Shown piece after piece: positions 52,458 to 62,114 of a stretch of DNA of 64,000 nucleotides (position 1 is the stretch's first letter; every line of letters starts with the position of its first letter). Below the pieces are notes generated by a model. The model did no database searches. It was not told where the DNA came from and worked only from the letters and a program-made list of their open reading frames with translations. Location of the stretch: contig NZ_CP106753.1 in NCBI RefSeq assembly GCF_025642115.1, positions 1,015,501-1,079,500 of the forward strand, in the 5' to 3' direction. The position numbers and the translations under genes were made by a program. This DNA is from Chitiniphilus purpureus (lineage in GTDB: Bacteria > Pseudomonadota > Gammaproteobacteria > Burkholderiales > Chitinibacteraceae).

Positions 52458-53779
52458 GGCAGCAGGGCGCCTTGTCGGGACGGCGTCACGGCCTGTTGGT
52501 GCTGGGTCGCGTCGTTCTGCCACCAGTGGTGATCGAGCGTTTCGACTTCGCGGTCCGCCACCAGGTAGTACACGGCGGCCAGATCGCGTGCCACCTTCTC
52601 CCAGGTGAAGAGACTGTTGACCCGGCGCAGCGCGCTGCGCCCCATACGCTTGATCAGCTCAGGGCGCGCATAGAACTGCGCCAGACGCCGGCCCAGCACC
52701 TGTGGTTTGTGCGGCGGCACCAGGAAGCCGCTCTTGCCTTCCTCGATGCTGTACTTGAGCCCACCTACGTCCGAGCCGATCACCGGAGTGCCGCAGGCCA
52801 TCGCCTCCAGCGGCGTAATGCCGAACGGCTCGTACCATGGCGTGGTGATCAACGCGTCGGCCGCGGCGTAGTAGAGCTTGAGCAGTTCGCGCGAACGGCG
52901 GCCGGTGAAGATCACACGCTGGCCTGCGCCTTCCTCGGCGGCGATACGGCCCAGGCGCTCGATCTCAGGGGTGAGCTGCGGGTCGGGCACATCCGAGTTG
53001 CCGCCGACCACCAGCAAGGTGGCGTCGATGCCGTGGTCGCGCTTCAGATACCCCAGGCCGCGGATGGCGTTGTCGATGCCCTTGCGCGGCACCAGCCGTC
53101 CGATGTTGACCAGCAGGCGCTCGTCCGCCGAAAAGCCCAGCGTATGCCGGGCGAACTTGCGCGACACCGGCCAGAATTCATCCTTGTCGAAACCGCACGG
53201 CACGATGTAGAGCTTGGCCGGATCGGCGCCGTACAGCGTTTCCAGGTCCAGCTTGTCCTGCGGGCATTCGGCGACGATGGCGTCGGCCTCGGCCACCAGC
53301 GTCTCCTCGATCTGCAGCCGCTCGGCCGGGAACTGGTCGGCTTCGCGCTGATGTTGACGCCGCACATGGCCCAACGCATGGAAGGTGATCACGAACGGGA
53401 TGCCCAACGCCTGCTTCAGCTCCAACGCAACCATGCCCGACATGAAGAAATTGGCATGGGTGAGGTCGTATCCCCCCTGCATCCGGCAGAACTCGGTCAT
53501 CCAGCGGGCGAATTCGGGCATGTAAGGCAGCAGTGCCTCCTTGCGCACGAACTCGGCCGGCCCGGCCGGCACGTGGATGACACGCACCCCCTCGTACCAC
53601 TGCACAACGGTCGGCAGCGTGTCGTGGTCACGGCGGGTAAAGACATCCACCTGGTGCCCGAGGGCGGCGAGCTGGCGGGCCACATGGGCCACGTAGACGT
53701 TCTGTCCGCCGCTGTCCACGCCGCCGATGACGGCGAGTGGCGAAGCGTGGTCGCTGATCAGCGCGATGCGTTTGGTCAT
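52454..53779 (-). CDS. GT4 family glycosyltransferase
   Basis: 441 residues. N-terminal GT-B half starts KRIALISDHASPLAVIGGVD with GGQNVYVAHVARQL, and the C-terminal half has LLVNIGRLVPRKGIDNAIRG and TPWYEPFGITPLEAMACGTP (the E-x7-E motif) as in sucrose-phosphate-synthase-like and MshA-like GT4 enzymes. GGGGA lies 6 nt before the ATG at 53779; the open frame upstream of it is unlike protein. First gene of the overlapping chain GT4, phosphatase, GT9, GT (each pair overlaps). The sugar donor is not predictable. Confidence 0.9.
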   Translation of the reverse strand: MTKRIALISDHASPLAVIGGVDSGGQNVYVAHVARQLAALGHQVDVFTRRDHDTLPTVVQWYEGVRVIHVPAGPAEFVRKEALLPYMPEFARWMTEFCRMQGGYDLTHANFFMSGMVALELKQALGIPFVITFHALGHVRRQHQREADQFPAERLQIEETLVAEADAIVAECPQDKLDLETLYGADPAKLYIVPCGFDKDEFWPVSRKFARHTLGFSADERLLVNIGRLVPRKGIDNAIRGLGYLKRDHGIDATLLVVGGNSDVPDPQLTPEIERLGRIAAEEGAGQRVIFTGRRSRELLKLYYAAADALITTPWYEPFGITPLEAMACGTPVIGSDVGGLKYSIEEGKSGFLVPPHKPQVLGRRLAQFYARPELIKRMGRSALRRVNSLFTWEKVARDLAAVYYLVADREVETLDHHWWQNDATQHQQAVTPSRQGALLP

Positions 53780-54063
53780 AAGCTGTCCCCGGTATGAAGG
53801 AGGGTGTCGGCGCAATGTAGGGCGCGACGGACTGTCGAGGTCAGCAACTCCCGTTCCAGTCGGCAGGGCCGTCCGGCCACTGATAGATAACGGGCTGATC
53901 CGGAAAGATTTTCGGAAGGAAGGGTCCGCGCGGGGGCGGTTGGGCGGGAACGAGGGCCGCTGGATGTGTGCGGCGCAACAATTACAGCATCGATGTAGTT
54001 TTTGCAGGCCGGGAGGTGGCGTGGCGCAGTTGGGCACCGCCGGGGCGGATGCCCCGGCCAGGG

Positions 54064-54291
54064 TCAGTGCAACTGGCCCAACTGGCGCGAGATGGCGGTC
54101 GGGCTGTCGTATTCCTGTTCCGGCAATGCGCGCAGCGCTTCCAGCACCCGGTCGTCCGCCCCGGCGTTCTCGGCCTGGTCGAGCAGGGTGGCCTTGTCCA
54201 CGGGATAGTCGAGCCCGCCCAGGAACTTCTGCACCTGGACCGGGTTGGGGCTGCGCTGTGAAGCGTTGCCGCTGTCTGTACGATCGGCCAT
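54064..54291 (-). CDS. DUF2795 small protein
   Basis: 75 residues. VQKFLGGLDYPVDKATLLDQ, DDRVLEALRALPEQEYDSPT and AISRQLGQL are the full DUF2795 pattern, a small helical domain of unknown function often found in stress-related contexts. AAGGAG 6 nt before the ATG. The N-terminal 18 residues are polar and disordered-looking. It lies between the GT4 gene and the ABC exporter on the same strand; transcription with the exporter is possible (69-base gap). Confidence 0.87.
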   Translation of the reverse strand: MADRTDSGNASQRSPNPVQVQKFLGGLDYPVDKATLLDQAENAGADDRVLEALRALPEQEYDSPTAISRQLGQLH

Positions 54292-54360
54292 GACGATCTC
54301 CTTGTGGTCATCGGAAAAAGGTGCTGCTGTCCAAGCAAGGACGGTGCCCGCGCTGCCGGA

Positions 54361-56196
54361 TCAGCTGTCGCCGGCCGAGGGCGCGGGCGGCGCCCCCGCT
54401 GCCGCGGCCTCGCTCTGCGCCAACTGCTTTTCGCGCTGCTGCAGCTGCCACATCTGCGCATAGATGCCCTGCCGCCCGAGCAGCGCATCATGGCTGCCGC
54501 GTTCGACGATACGACCGTGCTCCATCACCAGGATCTCGTCCGCGTCGGCGATGGTGGACAGGCGGTGGGCGATGATCAGGGTGGTGCGATCACGCGAGAT
54601 GCGTTCCAGCTCCGCTTCGATGGCGCGTTCGGAATGCGAATCCAGTGCGCTGGTGGCTTCGTCGAAGATCAGGATGGGCGGGTTCTTGAGGATGGCGCGG
54701 GCGATGGCGATGCGCTGGCGCTCGCCGCCCGAAAGCTTGACGCCGCGTTCGCCCACCTCGGTGTGGTACCCCGCGGGCAGCGCCTGGATGAAGCGGTGCA
54801 CGTGCGCCGAATTGGCGGCGGCGACGATCTGCGTGCCGCTGGCGCCCCGCCGGCCGTAGCCGATGTTGTAGGCGATGTCGTCGTTGAACAGCACGGTGTC
54901 CTGTGGCACCACGCCGATCGCATCGCGCAGGCTCTCCTGGGTGATCGCGCGGATGTCCTGCCCGTCGATCAGGATGGCGCCCTGCTGCACCTCGTAAAAG
55001 CGCAGCAGCAGCCGCGCCAGTGTCGACTTGCCCGAGCCGCTGCCGCCGACCACCGCCACGGTCTTGCCCGGCGGGATGGTGAAGCTGATGTCGTGCAGGA
55101 TGGGGCGTTCGGGCTCGTAGTGGAAGCTGACATTGCGGAACGCCACCTCACCCTGTTTCACCTGCAGCGCCGGCGCCTGCGGCGCGTCGACGATCTCAGG
55201 CTGCTCGTTCAGGAGCCGCAGCAACTGCTCGGCATTGGTCTGCGCATCCTTGGCCTCGCGGTAGACAAAGCCCAGCGTGTTCAGCGGCAGGCAGACCTGG
55301 ATCACGTAGGCGTTGATCAGCACAAGGTCGCCCACCGTGAGCGAGCCGCGCACCACCGCCAGACCGGCCAGCAGCATCACCGCGGTCACGCCCAGGCCGA
55401 TGATCAGGCTCTGGCCCACGTGCAGTATGAACAGCGCCTTCTGGTTGCGCACCATCGCGTCGACCCAGTCGTTCAGGATATGCCGCAGCCGTTGCGCCTC
55501 GGCCACCTCGCCGGTGAAGAACTTCACGTTGTCGTAATTGATCAGGCTGTCGGCCAGCCGGCCCTTGGCATTGGTGTCGAGCCGGTTGACGCGGCGCTGA
55601 TGCAGCGTACGGCGGCTGGTGAAGATGAAAGTGAAGACCGAATACACCGCAAAGGTGGCGATCATGATGCCGGCGAACGCCGCCGGGTAGTTCAGCAGGA
55701 TGATGCCCAGCACCATCGCGAACTCGACCAGCGTGGGCACCAGCGTGAACAGCCCCGCACCCAGCAGGAACCCCACGCCGTTGGTCCCGCGGTCGATGTC
55801 GCGCAGCAGCCCGCCGGTGCGCCGCCTGGCGTGAAAGCGCGGCGAGAGCGCGTGCAGGTGGACGAACACGCGGTGCGCATAGCCGGAGACGATGTTCTGC
55901 GTCACGCGCGAGAACACCAGGTCGCGCAGCTCGTTGAAGAGCGTGCCGGCAAAGCGCAGCACCGCGTAACCCACCAGCAGCAGCACCGGCAGCGACTGCA
56001 CCTGTTCGGGCCGGCTCAGCGCATCGATCACCGCCTTGAGCGCGAGCGGCACCGCCACCACCGCCACCTTGGCCAGCAGCAGCAGCGCCAGCGCCGCCAG
56101 CACGCGGGAACGGAAACGCCAGGCGGCGGCGAGGAGTTCGCGCATCACCGGATGCGGGGCGGAATCTTGCCTGGGTGAAGCGGTGGGGGCGGGCAT
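54361..56196 (-). CDS. ABC transporter with fused permease and ATPase, Atm1/HMT1 type
   Basis: 611 residues. Six membrane helices in residues 20-320 (VLAALALLLLAKVAVVAVPL to the last pair near 270-300, LIIGLGVTAVMLLAGLAVV) followed by the ATPase: Walker A GGSGSGKST, Q-loop VVPQDTVLFND, signature LSGGERQRIAIARAIL, Walker B ILIFDEATSALD and switch His in IAHRLSTIADAD. The membrane part (ALSPRFHARRRTGGLLRDIDRGTNG) is characteristic of the Atm1 group that exports glutathione-linked or iron-sulfur-related compounds from the cytoplasm. AGAGGAG 6 nt before the ATG. The substrate is inferred only. Confidence 0.92.
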   Translation of the reverse strand: MPAPTASPRQDSAPHPVMRELLAAAWRFRSRVLAALALLLLAKVAVVAVPLALKAVIDALSRPEQVQSLPVLLLVGYAVLRFAGTLFNELRDLVFSRVTQNIVSGYAHRVFVHLHALSPRFHARRRTGGLLRDIDRGTNGVGFLLGAGLFTLVPTLVEFAMVLGIILLNYPAAFAGIMIATFAVYSVFTFIFTSRRTLHQRRVNRLDTNAKGRLADSLINYDNVKFFTGEVAEAQRLRHILNDWVDAMVRNQKALFILHVGQSLIIGLGVTAVMLLAGLAVVRGSLTVGDLVLINAYVIQVCLPLNTLGFVYREAKDAQTNAEQLLRLLNEQPEIVDAPQAPALQVKQGEVAFRNVSFHYEPERPILHDISFTIPPGKTVAVVGGSGSGKSTLARLLLRFYEVQQGAILIDGQDIRAITQESLRDAIGVVPQDTVLFNDDIAYNIGYGRRGASGTQIVAAANSAHVHRFIQALPAGYHTEVGERGVKLSGGERQRIAIARAILKNPPILIFDEATSALDSHSERAIEAELERISRDRTTLIIAHRLSTIADADEILVMEHGRIVERGSHDALLGRQGIYAQMWQLQQREKQLAQSEAAAAGAPPAPSAGDS

Positions 56197-56625
56197 GCCG
56201 GGCTCCTCTTATTCGAAAGGGCGCGCGGTGCAGAGCGAAGACAAGGCCGGCGCGCCGACAGCACGCGATATAGCAAGGAGCGTGCTAGCGGTGTCACACG
56301 GCGGTTTTGGCATGGCACCGGGTAAAAAAGAGTCGGTTGTGTCGCGACGGCGTAGCCTGCCCACCCGGCCATTGCCTGCTGATCCGGCTGCGCGTTGCAG
56401 GGGCATGCGCCACACGCCCGCTCCACGGCGCGACGGCCATCGCCGAGCAACGGGCTTGGCACGGTTGCTGCTGCGAAGGGCTCCTTGAATCGGTTCACGT
56501 TTCGCCCGCCGTGGCGTACATCTTGGCGTGGGGCGCAGGCGAGCGGCTGCTGCCGCGCCTGCGCGCCGGTCCCTGTGGTGCGGACAGGGGGCCGTGAGCC
56601 AGCGATTGAATGAGGAGAACCGTCT
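56197..56625. other. Divergent intergenic region, ABC exporter / GT9
   Basis: 429 bases. No protein-like frame; promoters for both flanking genes are expected but none is clear by eye. Confidence 0.4.
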
Positions 56626-57657
56626 GTGCAGCATGCCGTCACCGCGTCACCTGTCCGTCCTGCCCACTCGCCCTGGCTCGATCTGCATCCGCCGCGCTCG
56701 GTGGTGGTGTTCCGCGCGCTGCAGGTGGGCGACATGCTTTGCGCGGTGCCGGCGCTGCGCGCGCTGCGGCGCAAGCTGCCACGGGCGCGCATCGCGCTGG
56801 TCGGCCTGCCATGGGCACGCCAGCTGGCAGAACGGCTGCCTGAGCTGCTCGACGAATTCATCGCCTTCCCGGGGCACCCCGGTTTGCCCGAACAGGTGCC
56901 CGATCCGCGCGCGTTCCGGGCCTTCCTGCACTCGGTGCAGGCGCGCCGCTTCGACCTTGCGTTGCAACTGCATGGCAGCGGGCTGATCACCAATCCGCTG
57001 GTGGCGCAGTTCGGCACGCGCTGGCAGGCCGGCTTCCAGGACGGCGGGGCTGCCAGCAGCGCACATCTGCCGTATCCCGAACATGGGCATGAGATCCAGC
57101 GGCTGCTTGCGTTGACCACCCATCTGGGGGCACCGGCGCAGGGCGAGCAGCTGGTATTTCCGTTGGGGCCGGACGATGCCGATGAACTCGCACAGGCCGG
57201 CATCGCGCTGCCCAACAGCGGCCAGCCCTATGTATGCCTGCACCCCGGGGCGCGTGACGAGCGCCGGCGGTGGCCGGTGACCCGCTTTGCCGAGCTGGGC
57301 GATGCCTTGGCGGCGCAGGGCCTGCGCGTGGTGCTGACCGGTTCGCAACAGGAAAAGCCGCTGACCACCATGCTGGCGGCTGCGATGCGCGCACCGGTGC
57401 TCGATACCGCCTCGTCGATCTCGCTGGGTGCGCTCGGCCATCTGCTGCGCGGCGCGCAGCTGCTGGTGTCCAACGACACCGGCGTCTCGCATCTGGCTGC
57501 CGCGCTCGAAGTGCCGAGCGTGGTGGTGTTCCGTGCCTCGGAAATGGCGCGCTGGGCCCCGCTCGACGCCAGCCGCCACCGTGCGGTGTGGGACCCGGAA
57601 GGCGTACGCGGCCAGACCGTGCTGGATGAGGCGCTGGCGCTGCTGGCCACCGCCTAG
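56626..57657 (+). CDS. GT9 family glycosyltransferase (heptosyltransferase-like)
   Basis: 343 residues with a GTG start supported by GAGGAG 8 nt upstream; an ATG two codons later is in another frame. SVVVFRALQVGDMLCAVPAL is the GT9 opening, YVCLHPGARDERRRWPVTRF and LLVSNDTGVSHLAAALEVPS are the donor-site motifs. LPS-core or related glycan assembly is inferred. It is the only gene of the glycan region on the plus strand and converges on the next GT9 gene, with 54 bases between the stops. Confidence 0.88.
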   Translation: MQHAVTASPVRPAHSPWLDLHPPRSVVVFRALQVGDMLCAVPALRALRRKLPRARIALVGLPWARQLAERLPELLDEFIAFPGHPGLPEQVPDPRAFRAFLHSVQARRFDLALQLHGSGLITNPLVAQFGTRWQAGFQDGGAASSAHLPYPEHGHEIQRLLALTTHLGAPAQGEQLVFPLGPDDADELAQAGIALPNSGQPYVCLHPGARDERRRWPVTRFAELGDALAAQGLRVVLTGSQQEKPLTTMLAAAMRAPVLDTASSISLGALGHLLRGAQLLVSNDTGVSHLAAALEVPSVVVFRASEMARWAPLDASRHRAVWDPEGVRGQTVLDEALALLATA

Positions 57658-57711
57658 CGCACCTGCCGGCGCGGATGCCAGCGGCCGGCCACCGGCATGT
57701 CCCGCTGGTGC

Positions 57712-58821
57712 TCAGCCGCGCGCCAGCTCCTCGCGGTACAGCGCCAGCGCCAGCGTCCGCACCTCGTCCACGCCCACTGCATCGACGAAGCTGGCCGGAT
57801 GGCCGCAGTGCGCGGTGACGTTTTCGCGGCCACAGACTGGGCAGTGCACCTGCAGCGAGACCGCATGGCGATGGCGCGCCGCGGCGAGCGGGGCCGAGAT
57901 CAAGAGATTGGTGAACCAGTAGATGCCGACGCTGGCGGTGCCCACTGCCTGCGCCAGGTGCAGCGGGCCGGTATCGTTGGATACCAGCAGCGTGGCGCGC
58001 GACAGCAATCCGAGCAGTCCGGACAGTGACAGCTGTGGTGTGGCCAGATCGAGCGCGTCGGCGCGCATGGCAGTGATCACCGCCCGCACGCGGTCGCGTT
58101 CGGCCTCGCTGCCGTTGACCGCGATGCGCGCGCCGGCCTCGGCCAGCGCATCGGCCACCGCGGCAAAGCGCGCGGGCGCCCAACAGCGGCGCGGATCGGT
58201 GGCACCAGGCTGGATCACGACCAGCGGTTTCGCGTCGTCCATCGGCACGCAGCGCGCCGCTTGCGCGAGGTCGTCCGGCAGCACGGCCAGGCGCGCATCG
58301 AGCGTGGTGGCATGCGCACCGGCAAGGCCCACGGTTTCCAGGAGCCGCAGCCGCTCATTCTGCAGATAGACATAGGGCAACGTGCGATCCAGCGCCGGGG
58401 CATCGGGCGCCCGCAGGCCGATGCGATGGCGTGCGGCGATACGCAGCAGGAACGGGTTGGCGTAGCCGCCACCGCCATAGAGCTGGATCGCCAGGTCCAC
58501 ACCGCGCGCATTCAGCGCATCGAGCAAGGCCGTCACCGCCGCGGTGTCCTCGACGGCGTCGGCCGGCGCGCCCACGCCCGGCACCGTCGGCAACACCCGC
58601 ACCTCATCCACCGGCCCGGGCCGGCCGGCCAGCAGCTCGGCCTGCCATGCCCGGCCGAGCAGGGTGATATGCGCCTGTGGGTAGGTGGCGCGCAACGCGG
58701 CGAGCGCCGGCAGCGCGAACACGAAATCGCCCACGGCGCACGGGCGCAACACCACGATGTGGCGCACCCCGGTCAGCGGCGCCGGCAGGGTTGCCGGCGC
58801 CGTGGCGCTGGCCGCCTGCAT
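57712..58821 (-). CDS. GT9 family glycosyltransferase (heptosyltransferase-like)
   Basis: 369 residues. HIVVLRPCAVGDFVFALPAL opens the GT9 fold; LVVIQPGATDPRRCWAPARF and LLVSNDTGPLHLAQAVGTAS are the donor-site motifs. Near the end is a Cys/His cluster VHCPVCGRENVTAHCGHP, as in some GT9 enzymes, of unclear role. Start: ATG at 58821 overlapping the GT2 stop by one base (TGATG). The longer open frame upstream lies in another frame over the GT2 gene and is not real. Last gene of the DUF4254-GT2-GT9 operon. Confidence 0.87.
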   Translation of the reverse strand: MQAASATAPATLPAPLTGVRHIVVLRPCAVGDFVFALPALAALRATYPQAHITLLGRAWQAELLAGRPGPVDEVRVLPTVPGVGAPADAVEDTAAVTALLDALNARGVDLAIQLYGGGGYANPFLLRIAARHRIGLRAPDAPALDRTLPYVYLQNERLRLLETVGLAGAHATTLDARLAVLPDDLAQAARCVPMDDAKPLVVIQPGATDPRRCWAPARFAAVADALAEAGARIAVNGSEAERDRVRAVITAMRADALDLATPQLSLSGLLGLLSRATLLVSNDTGPLHLAQAVGTASVGIYWFTNLLISAPLAAARHRHAVSLQVHCPVCGRENVTAHCGHPASFVDAVGVDEVRTLALALYREELARG

Positions 58822-59666
58822 CAATGCGGCCTCGCGGCGGCGGTGTCCGGTGCCGGCTGCCACAGCGCGAACGGCGCATCCACCTCGCGTTCGGGCACCG
58901 TGGTCGGCAGCTCCTGGTGATATGCGCCGCTGGGCATCAGGCCGGCCCCGCCGTAACGCGCCATCACCCGCAGCTGCGCGAGCACATCCTCGCCGCAGTG
59001 CGCGCTCGGCAAGTCTTGCCAGAAGTCGAACCCCCCGGTGGCACGCAGCTTGGCGGTGTCGAACAGCACGCAGCCGCCGATCCAGGCCACCCGGTACAGC
59101 CGCTCGGTGGCGCGGGTCAGGCCCAGTTGCCGCTGTACATGGAACAGATTGGCCGCGCTGTGCAGGTGGTGACGGGCCCATGCCGCGCTGCCCGGCTCGA
59201 TTGTTTCGGGCACAACCGGCCCTTCCCAGAACGACACCGCCTGCTGCCACGGCCGCTGATCGTGCTCGAAGCTCAGACCGATCAGCGCACTGCCGACAAA
59301 GCCGCAGCCTTGCGTGGTCAGCGCGCCGTGGAGCCGCGCGATCAGGTCGGGCTCCAGGATCACGTCGTCGTCCAGGAACAGGCAGGACGGTGCCTGTGCC
59401 TGTGACAGCAGGAAGGCGCGCTGTTCGGCCAGACCGCGGCGCGGCAGGTGGCGGTGGGTGCGTACCGGCACACCGCGGGCGCGCAGTACACGCAGTACCG
59501 CGGCCACCTCGCCGCTGGTGAAGACATCCTCCTCGGATTGGTCGGAGATCACGATGCGTAGTGCCGGCCCCTGCTGGGCAATCAGGCTGGTAAGCGTGAC
59601 CGCGAGCGCGGCAGGCCGCTCGCAGGTGGGGATCAGCACTTCCACCTCGGGCGCCGCGGCGCTCAC
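58821..59666 (-). CDS. GT2 family glycosyltransferase
   Basis: 281 residues with GTG start inside the DUF4254 stop (GTGA overlap of 4 bases). GT-A fold: EVEVLIPTCERPAALAVTLT, then the metal-binding DDD motif in SCLFLDDDVILEPDL, and an acceptor-side region with YRVAWIGGCVLFDTAKLRAT and CGEDVLAQL (ED motif). Inverting transfer of a sugar onto a surface glycan is the usual role; donor and acceptor are unknown. Confidence 0.88.
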   Translation of the reverse strand: MSAAAPEVEVLIPTCERPAALAVTLTSLIAQQGPALRIVISDQSEEDVFTSGEVAAVLRVLRARGVPVRTHRHLPRRGLAEQRAFLLSQAQAPSCLFLDDDVILEPDLIARLHGALTTQGCGFVGSALIGLSFEHDQRPWQQAVSFWEGPVVPETIEPGSAAWARHHLHSAANLFHVQRQLGLTRATERLYRVAWIGGCVLFDTAKLRATGGFDFWQDLPSAHCGEDVLAQLRVMARYGGAGLMPSGAYHQELPTTVPEREVDAPFALWQPAPDTAAARPH

Positions 59667-60295
59667 GAGGCCAGCCTCGCCGACGCACCGCCGTGGGTGG
59701 CGCCGTAGAGCGCGGGGTTCAGCTGCGGATCGTTGTACATCTTGAACTGGCGGTAGACCTTGAAGTACGCGCGGCCTGCGGCGGCGTCGGCGAGCAGCCC
59801 GTCCAGACTCCCGCCCAGGTCAGCCCGCTGCTCCTGCAGCACCGTGAGCTTGACCGCGCAGCGGGCCACGTGCTCGGCCCCTGCCTCCAGCCGCAGCGTC
59901 TGCAGCCGCATGTGATGGATCTTCAATGCCAGGATGGACAGCCGGTCGATCATCGCGCCGGCGGTCTCGCTGTGCCGGCGCGCCTGCGGCAGGCGCTCGA
60001 CGGTGGCAAGGCTGTTCAGCACGTGCTCGTCGATGTGCTCGACCGCATCGTTGCGCTGCTGGTTGTAGCGGTCGATCTCGCGTTTGCGCCGGACGATCTC
60101 GCCATCGGGCACGTCCTCGCGGCGGGCCTGGTCCTCAGCCGCCCACAAGAGGCTGTTGTAGCGATGATTGCGTTCGATCCAGCACCACGGTTCGGGCAGC
60201 TGTTCGATCTCATGCGTGGCCGGTTGCGGCCAGCGCAGCTCGAGCAGGCGGCGGTCGTGCAGGTCGATGATCAGCTCGGCGCTCAAGTCGGGCAC
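59663..60295 (-). CDS. DUF4254 protein of the glycan operon
   Basis: 210 residues, soluble and mostly helical. WCWIERNHRYNSLLWAAEDQ, KREIDRYNQQRNDAVEHIDE and AGAMIDRLSILALKIHHMRL are the family pattern. DUF4254 genes sit beside GT9 and GT2 genes in many Gram-negative LPS or O-antigen loci, but their reaction is not known. A GTG start at 60295 is preferred because AAGGAG lies 6 nt upstream; the in-frame ATG at 60415 has none and would add a Cys-rich, unlike stretch. First gene of the operon with GT2 and GT9. Confidence 0.85.
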   Translation of the reverse strand: MPDLSAELIIDLHDRRLLELRWPQPATHEIEQLPEPWCWIERNHRYNSLLWAAEDQARREDVPDGEIVRRKREIDRYNQQRNDAVEHIDEHVLNSLATVERLPQARRHSETAGAMIDRLSILALKIHHMRLQTLRLEAGAEHVARCAVKLTVLQEQRADLGGSLDGLLADAAAGRAYFKVYRQFKMYNDPQLNPALYGATHGGASARLAS

Positions 60296-60417
60296 GGCAT
60301 GCTCCTTGGTCGGGACGGGGCAGCTGAACCAGCAGGAAATGTGCCTGATACCACAGGCGCAACACATGGCATGACGTTTGCAGGTGAGCTGCCCGTCATC
60401 ATTTTCCGGGCCCATCC

Positions 60418-61317
60418 ATGACCCTCATTCTCGAAAACCGCCACCTCGCCGTCGCGGTCCGCCCGGAGTGCGGCGGCCGCATCGACCAGATCACCGACCT
60501 CGTCCGCGACAAGGCGTGGCTGTGGCATCCGCCCGGGTACGATGCCGACGCACCGCGCAGCGTCCCCCCCGGTGCCTCGTTCGACGACCATTGGCAGGGC
60601 GGTTTCGAGGAGATGTTCCCCAACGATGCCGCCTGCACCGTCGAAGGCCGCGCGCTGCCGGACCACGGCGAAGCCTGGTCCGCGGCCTGGCAGGTGGTCG
60701 AACATGCGCCGCAGATGCTGGACATGGTGCTCGACTGTAAGACCGTGCCGGTACGGATGCACAAGCGGCTGGCGCTCGCCCCCGACGCCCCCGAGCTGCG
60801 GCTGCGCTACCGCTTCACCTCGCTTGCCGCCGAGCCGCTGCCCTGCCTGCTCAAGCTGCATCCGGCGCTGGCGATCGAGGAGGGCGACGAGATCACGCTG
60901 CCCGAATGCGACGTCGAGCCGGTGGCGCTGGGCTTCAGCCGGCTGATCGGGCGCGACGGCGTCACCCGCTGGCCGGGAGCGAGCGCTGCCGACGGCAGCC
61001 CGGTCAGGCTGGATCGCACGCTGCCCGCCGCCAGCGGACTGCGCGAATTCGTCTACTGCGCCAACCTGGGCGAGGGCCGCTGCGGCGTGCGCAACGCGCG
61101 CACCGGCAGCCATCTGCAACTGCACTTTGATACCGCCGACTTCCCCTACGTGTGGCTGTTCCAGAGCTATGGCGGCTTCAACGGCCACTACGTGCTGATG
61201 GCGGAGCCATGCACCGGCAAACCCTATGACCTGAACGATGTGATCCGCCAGGGCCGCGCGCTATGGCTGGCCCCTGGCGCCACGCGCACGCTGGAAGTGA
61301 CGCTGCGCATCGATTGA
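60418..61317 (+). CDS. Aldose 1-epimerase (galactose mutarotase)-like protein
   Basis: 299 residues. MTLILENRHLAVAVRPECGG and RIDQITDL open the beta-sandwich of the mutarotase superfamily, with WQGGFEEMFPND, LKLHPALAIEEGDEITLPEC and FPYVWLFQSYGGF later. Conserved His/Glu positions of true GalM are not all evident, so it may be a broader GalM-like or DUF4432/DUF5107-type sugar-binding protein. It overlaps no gene and is followed, 71 bases later, by an SDR gene on the same strand, suggesting a small sugar-related operon. Confidence 0.8.
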   Translation: MTLILENRHLAVAVRPECGGRIDQITDLVRDKAWLWHPPGYDADAPRSVPPGASFDDHWQGGFEEMFPNDAACTVEGRALPDHGEAWSAAWQVVEHAPQMLDMVLDCKTVPVRMHKRLALAPDAPELRLRYRFTSLAAEPLPCLLKLHPALAIEEGDEITLPECDVEPVALGFSRLIGRDGVTRWPGASAADGSPVRLDRTLPAASGLREFVYCANLGEGRCGVRNARTGSHLQLHFDTADFPYVWLFQSYGGFNGHYVLMAEPCTGKPYDLNDVIRQGRALWLAPGATRTLEVTLRID

Positions 61318-61388
61318 CCTGTCCCTGACACCGTGCCCGGCGCGGTGTCCCTCTCCCGCAGGTGCGGGGTCCACAAGGAGAAACGAAG

Positions 61389-62114
61389 ATGAACTCGCTC
61401 AAGAACAAAGTCGTGCTCGTGACCGGCGGTGGCCGGGGCCTGGGCGCCGCGATCTGCCAGGCGCTGGCCAAGGAGGGCGCCCGCGTGGCGGTGATGGACC
61501 TGCACGCCGAGACTGCGCAGGCGCAGGTGGCCGAGCTGCAGCAGAGCGACTGCCACGCCTACGCGATCCGCGCCGACGTGGGTGACGAGGCCCAGGTGAA
61601 GGCCGCGATCAGCGAGGTGGTCAAGGTGTTCGGCCGGCTCGATGCCCTCGTCAACAACGCCGGCATCGACAAGACCTGCAGCGTCGACGAGCTTGAATGC
61701 GACGAGTGGGACCGTATCATCCGCACCAACCTGTCCGGCCCGTTCATGCTTGCCAAGTACGCCGCGCGCCAGATGCGGGAGCAGGGGGGCGGGCAGATCA
61801 TCAACATCGCTTCCACCGCGGCGCGGCGTGCCTGGCCCAATGCCGCCGCCTACCACGCCTCCAAGTGGGGCCTGCTCGGGCTGTCGCAGGCACTGCATGC
61901 CGAACTGCGCTCCGAACGCATCAAGGTCTCCACCGTGTTCGCCGGCGGCATGCGCACGCCGTTCCTGCTCGACCGCTTCCCCGACCTCGATCCTGGTCTG
62001 CTGCAGGATCCGGCCAATGTGGCCGATACGGTGCGCTACCTGCTGACGCTGCCCGAGGAAACGGTGATCGCCGAAGTGATGGTGTTGCCGATGCGCGAGA
62101 CCTCCTGGCCCTGA
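61389..62114 (+). CDS. Short-chain dehydrogenase/reductase
   Basis: 241 residues. Classical SDR: cofactor loop VLVTGGGRGLGAAICQALAK (TGxxxGxG), NNAG motif (ALVNNAGIDK), catalytic Ser in NIASTAARR and YxxxK as YHASK. NADP(H) or NAD(H) preference is unclear; the Asp in VAVMDLHAE after beta-2 favours NAD. AAGGAG 9 nt before the ATG at 61389. The substrate is unknown; the mutarotase-like neighbour suggests a sugar or polyol. Confidence 0.9.
   Translation: MNSLKNKVVLVTGGGRGLGAAICQALAKEGARVAVMDLHAETAQAQVAELQQSDCHAYAIRADVGDEAQVKAAISEVVKVFGRLDALVNNAGIDKTCSVDELECDEWDRIIRTNLSGPFMLAKYAARQMREQGGGQIINIASTAARRAWPNAAAYHASKWGLLGLSQALHAELRSERIKVSTVFAGGMRTPFLLDRFPDLDPGLLQDPANVADTVRYLLTLPEETVIAEVMVLPMRETSWP

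Noticed and set aside
58822..59688. N-terminal extension of the GT9 gene at 57712 through the GT2 region, giving a 658-residue protein
   Set aside because: The extension is out of frame with a clear GT2 gene; the GT9 protein has a natural start coupled to the GT2 stop (TGATG).
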